Shown in pieces: positions 20,170 through 23,136 of a stretch of DNA of 23,136 nt. The stretch spans positions 1 through 23,136 of the forward strand of contig JAIRSA010000009.1 in the NCBI GenBank assembly GCA_031255695.1, in the 5' to 3' direction. The number at the start of each line of letters is the position of its first letter. Position 1 is the stretch's first letter. Made by a program: the position numbers and the translations under genes. The notes beneath the pieces are model-generated. The model made no database searches, had not been told where the DNA came from, and saw only the letters and a list, made by a program, of their open reading frames with translations. This stretch comes from Eubacteriales Family XIII. Incertae Sedis bacterium (GTDB lineage: Bacteria > Bacillota > Clostridia > Peptostreptococcales > Anaerovoracaceae).

Positions 20170-21696
20170 TCAGGGGATTCCTGCCAATGTCTTGTATGTG
20201 TCTTTAAGGCGCAGGTACAGTTCCTTGTAAAGGCTGAAATATGGCTTGTAGCGTTCGCCCGCCTTCTCGTCAGGCATGAGCGGCGCCGATTTCTTGACGA
20301 CTGCGGCACAGGCCTCCTCCACGGACGAGAAGATTCCGGTCCCGACGCCGGCCAGCAAGGCTACCCCAAGCGCCCCGCCCTCGTCGGCCGTGAGCGTGTT
20401 TACGGGGCATTCATACAGATCCGCAAGCATCTGGCGCCATAGCCGGCTCCTGCCGCCGCCGCCCGTGGCCGTCATGTCGGAGACGGGCACGCCCATCTCC
20501 CGGAAGACATCCACGCATTCGCGCTGCGAAAACGCGACGCCTTCAAGCACCGAGCGTATCAGATGGGCACGGCCGTGCATGGCGGACAGGCCGAAGAACA
20601 CGCCGCGGCAGTCCGGATCGGGATGCGGCGAGCGCTCGCCCATCAGGTATGGCAGGAACAGCAGCCTGTCGGCGCCGATGGGGATCCCCGCTGCCAGGCC
20701 TGTCATTATTTCATAGGGATCGACCCCTAGCTTTTCCGCTTCCGCGATCTCAGGCGCACAGCAGTTGTCGCGCAGCCACTTGAGCGAGAGGCCCGCGCCC
20801 TGCGTGCAGCTCATGACGGTCCATTTGCCGGGGACGCTGGCGCAGAGGCTGTGCACACGGCCCTTCATATCGATCCGGATGCTGTCGGATACAGCGTATA
20901 CAACGGCCGAGGTGCCTATGGTCGTGAAGGCCGTGCCTTCGCTCACGACGCCCGTGCCGACGGCCGCCGCAGGGTTGTCGCCCGCGCCGCCCACGACAGG
21001 GGTGCCCACCGCGAGCCCGGTCTCGGCCGCTGCGGCGCTGTGCACCTTGCCGGTCACGTCCGGCGACTCGTGCATTTCCGCCAGCAGGCTGCGGTCGATG
21101 GAGAGCTTTTCGAGGATCTCGCTGGACCAGCACCGCCCCCCGACATCCATCAGCTGCATGCCGGAAGCGTCGCTGACCTCGGTGGCGAATTCGCCGGTCA
21201 GGCGGTAGCGTATATAGTCCTTGGGCAGCAATATGTGGGCGCAGCGCGCGTAGATATCGGGCTCATTGTTCTGCACCCACAATATCTTCGACGCCGTGAA
21301 CCCGGTCATCGGCGGGTTCGCCGTTATCTCGATCACGCGCTTCTCGCCTATGAGGCGGTTCATCTGATCGCATTCCGCGCCCGTGCGCTGATCGCACCAG
21401 ATTATGGACGGCCTGAGCGGGCGGCCGTCGCGGTCGAGCATGACGAGGCCATGCATCTGCCCGGACAGGCCCACGCCCGCGACATCGTCCGGGCTGGCGC
21501 CGCTCTTCGCAAGCACCGCCTTGAGCCCTTCAGCCGCCGCGCGCCACCAATCCTCAGGATCCTGTTCGGCCCACCCGTTATGTGGCTGGTACATCGGGTA
21601 CTCGACCGTCTTGGAGGCTATGGGAGTGCCCAAATCGTCGAAAATCACGGTTTTTGTACCGGACGTGCCGGTATCGATCCCAATAAGATATTTCAT
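20170..21696 (-). CDS. xylB: Xylulokinase
   Basis: Phosphorylates D-xylulose to xylulose-5-phosphate, feeding the pentose phosphate pathway. The 508-residue FGGY-family protein begins MKYLIGIDTGTSGTKTVIFD (phosphate-binding loop) and has GLSGQMHGLVMLD, typical of XylB rather than glycerol kinase, then WCDQRTGAEC, GGAGDNPAAAVGTG with the likely catalytic Asp, and a C-terminal GGGGRSRLW...EGGALGVALLAG ATP-binding region. The start at 21696 is preferred because GGAGG lies 6 bases upstream on this strand; the longer frame upstream is a GC-rich low-complexity extension that does not resemble kinase sequence. It lies downstream of xylA on the same strand with a 141-base gap and is convergent with the nitrogenase-like operon. 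Confidence 0.96.
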   Translation of the reverse strand: MKYLIGIDTGTSGTKTVIFDDLGTPIASKTVEYPMYQPHNGWAEQDPEDWWRAAAEGLKAVLAKSGASPDDVAGVGLSGQMHGLVMLDRDGRPLRPSIIWCDQRTGAECDQMNRLIGEKRVIEITANPPMTGFTASKILWVQNNEPDIYARCAHILLPKDYIRYRLTGEFATEVSDASGMQLMDVGGRCWSSEILEKLSIDRSLLAEMHESPDVTGKVHSAAAAETGLAVGTPVVGGAGDNPAAAVGTGVVSEGTAFTTIGTSAVVYAVSDSIRIDMKGRVHSLCASVPGKWTVMSCTQGAGLSLKWLRDNCCAPEIAEAEKLGVDPYEIMTGLAAGIPIGADRLLFLPYLMGERSPHPDPDCRGVFFGLSAMHGRAHLIRSVLEGVAFSQRECVDVFREMGVPVSDMTATGGGGRSRLWRQMLADLYECPVNTLTADEGGALGVALLAGVGTGIFSSVEEACAAVVKKSAPLMPDEKAGERYKPYFSLYKELYLRLKDTYKTLAGIP

Positions 21697-21714
21697 TCTG
21701 AACCTCCGTCCCGC

Positions 21715-21785
21715 CGCCGGCGAAAGGCCGTCCCGCCAGCGGCCAAAGATTATGCGCCGCCCCGCCGCCGGCGGGGGGGCATATG
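21715..21785. repeat. GC-rich CCGCCGCCGGCG repeats/hairpins between xylA and xylB
   Basis: CCCGCCGCCGGCG occurs twice (about 21720 and 21761), and the second copy is part of a palindrome CCCCGCCGCCGGCGGGG. It resembles the GC-rich extragenic DNA left of the nitrogenase-like block. It could be a hairpin affecting xylA/xylB message balance; no sequence-specific operator was recognised. Confidence 0.5.
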
Positions 21786-21837
21786 CCAAAGCGGAGGGCC
21801 GCGCCTAAACGCCTGCCCCCCGCATTGTTGCCATATG

Positions 21838-23136
21838 TCATCCAAACAGGACCTGATTGAAGACGCTTTCCAGGTACTCCTGCTCGCCGGAGCCAGGCAG
21901 GGCAGGGGCGCCAAGCCTTTCGGCCTCGGCCGCGAGCTCCGCCAATGTAGCCTTGCCGCTGCGTATCTGTGCGCCTATGCCGCTTTCGAAGCTGGAATAG
22001 CGCTCCTTGATGAAGGCGTCGATGCGCCCGTCGGCGATAAGCGCGTCGGCCTTGATCAGCCCGAGCGCGAATGAGTCCATGCCGAGGATGAAGGCCTTGA
22101 ACATATTGTCGAAGGTGTAGCTCGGACGCCTTGTCTTCGCGTCGAAGTTCAGGCCGCCATTCTTCATGCCGCCGGCCTTCAGGATCTCGTACATCGCCAA
22201 TGTCGTGTCATACACGTTGAACGGGAACTCGTCTGTGTCCCATCCGAGCAGCAGATCGCCCTGGTTGGCGTCGACGCTGCCGAGCATGCCGTTGATGGCG
22301 GCGACCCTCAGCTCATGCTGGAAGGTGTGCCCCGCAAGGGTGGCATGGTTGGCTTCTATATTGATCTTGAAATCCTTGTCGAGGCCGTACTGCCGCAGGA
22401 AGCCGATAGAGGTGGCAGTGTCGAAATCGTACTGGTGCTTGGTGGGCTCTTTCGGCTTGGGCTCGATGAAGAAATCCCCCTCGAAGCCTATGCTGCGGCC
22501 GTACTCCACAGCGAGGCGCATGAGGTTGGCGATATTTTCGAGCTCGAATTTCATGTCGGTGTTCAAGAGGGTCTCGTAGCCTTCGCGCCCGCCCCAGAAG
22601 ACGTAGCCTAGCCCGCCCAGCTTGACAGTGAGCTCAAGCGCCTTCTTGATCTGTGCGGCGGCGAAGCAATAGGCCTCGGCGGAGTTGGAGCTTCCGGCGC
22701 CGTTCATGAAACGGGGGCTGCTGAACAGGTTCGCCGTGCCCCACAGCTGTTTCTTGCCGGTCTCCTTCATCTTCTCCTGGATATGGTCCGTTACCTTGTC
22801 GAGCCGCGCATTCGTCTCGGAAATGCTGTCCGCTTCGGGCACAAGGTCCACGTCATGGAAGCAGAAATAGTCGATGTCCAGCTTTGTCATGAACTCGAAA
22901 GCCGCATCCACCTTCGCCATCGCATGCTCGACAGTGCCAGGGGCGGCCCCGAAACCCTTGTCGGCGGTCCCGACGCCGAACATGTCCGTCCCGGTGGCGC
23001 ACATATTGTGCCACCACGCCATCGCGAAGCGCAGATGCTCTTTCATAGGTTTGCCCGCAACCACCTTCCCGGCATCGTAGTACTTGAAAGCAAGAGGATT
23101 GTCGCTCTTCGGCCCCTCAAAGGTGACCACTGGAAG
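21838..23136 (-). CDS. xylA: Xylose isomerase (5' end cut by window)
   Basis: Converts D-xylose to D-xylulose with two divalent metals. The frame is open to the window edge: it reads on through GTG at 23130 into further residues (Leu-Pro), so the true start lies outside and only about ten or fewer residues appear missing compared with the usual 435-440. Landmarks are NPLAFKYYD, RFAMAWWH, CFHDVDLVPE with the catalytic His, WGGREGYETLLNTD, FFIEPKPKEPTKHQYD with metal and catalytic residues, NIEANHATLAGHTFQHE and DANQGDLLLGWDTDEFP. These identify the longer (class II) xylose isomerase of Bacillota and related gut bacteria. xylB follows on the same strand, forming a xylose-use unit; its promoter would be outside the window. 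Confidence 0.97.
   Translation of the reverse strand, partial: LPVVTFEGPKSDNPLAFKYYDAGKVVAGKPMKEHLRFAMAWWHNMCATGTDMFGVGTADKGFGAAPGTVEHAMAKVDAAFEFMTKLDIDYFCFHDVDLVPEADSISETNARLDKVTDHIQEKMKETGKKQLWGTANLFSSPRFMNGAGSSNSAEAYCFAAAQIKKALELTVKLGGLGYVFWGGREGYETLLNTDMKFELENIANLMRLAVEYGRSIGFEGDFFIEPKPKEPTKHQYDFDTATSIGFLRQYGLDKDFKINIEANHATLAGHTFQHELRVAAINGMLGSVDANQGDLLLGWDTDEFPFNVYDTTLAMYEILKAGGMKNGGLNFDAKTRRPSYTFDNMFKAFILGMDSFALGLIKADALIADGRIDAFIKERYSSFESGIGAQIRSGKATLAELAAEAERLGAPALPGSGEQEYLESVFNQVLFG

Overview
The window looks like a chromosomal segment of a GC-rich, anaerobic Bacillota (Clostridia) bacterium. The evidence is the cdaA-cdaR-glmM-glmS order, a GerMN-type lipoprotein, a clostridial-looking glutamyl-tRNA synthetase, an archaeal/Thermotoga-type S-adenosylhomocysteine hydrolase and a xylA-xylB pair. 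A gut or other anoxic plant-fibre habitat is a reasonable guess, but the genus cannot be named from the sequence alone.

Left region (1-11025, all + strand): c-di-AMP synthesis and its regulator (cdaA, cdaR), amino-sugar supply for the cell wall (glmM, glmS), a GerMN lipoprotein, an ADP-ribosylglycohydrolase-like protein with degraded metal ligands, ahcY and gltX. This region is full of GC-rich low-complexity DNA. There are tandem arrays between genes (47-bp units before glmS, 36-bp units before ahcY) and long Gly/Ala/Ser/Thr/Asp-rich in-frame insertions inside two essential enzymes, GlmM and GltX.

Central region (about 11040-19990, + strand): a compositionally different, lower-GC block with a complete nitrogenase-like operon: Fe protein (NifH-like), a radical-SAM NifB-like protein with its NifX-like domain at the N-terminus instead of the C-terminus, a NifK-like subunit, a NifD-like subunit, then a lipoprotein/permease/ATPase ABC importer of the nitrate/sulfonate/taurine (NMT1/SsuA) type. 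No nifE, nifN, nifV or molybdate genes are seen in the window, and the D-like subunit keeps the cofactor Cys but lacks the FeMo-cofactor His. This argues for a group IV nitrogenase-like reductase using a NifB-type cluster, not a classical N2-fixing enzyme. The operon has a sigma-70-type promoter, a long leader with a THI-box-like motif, a 37-codon leader ORF with six Cys codons within twelve codons, and a strong intrinsic terminator just before nifH. Together these suggest ribosome-mediated attenuation in response to cysteine (sulfur) supply. The inferred picture is a sulfur-starvation-induced importer plus reductase that frees sulfur from an organosulfur compound, comparable in concept to methylthio-alkane reductase (Mar). 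The substrate is unknown.

Right region (20170-23136, - strand): xylB and xylA (xylA cut by the window edge), convergent with the nitrogenase-like operon. REP-like repeats lie on both sides of the central block, and a separate 17-bp repeat family lies inside it and at its right end. No integrase, transposase, CRISPR, rRNA or tRNA gene was recognised.
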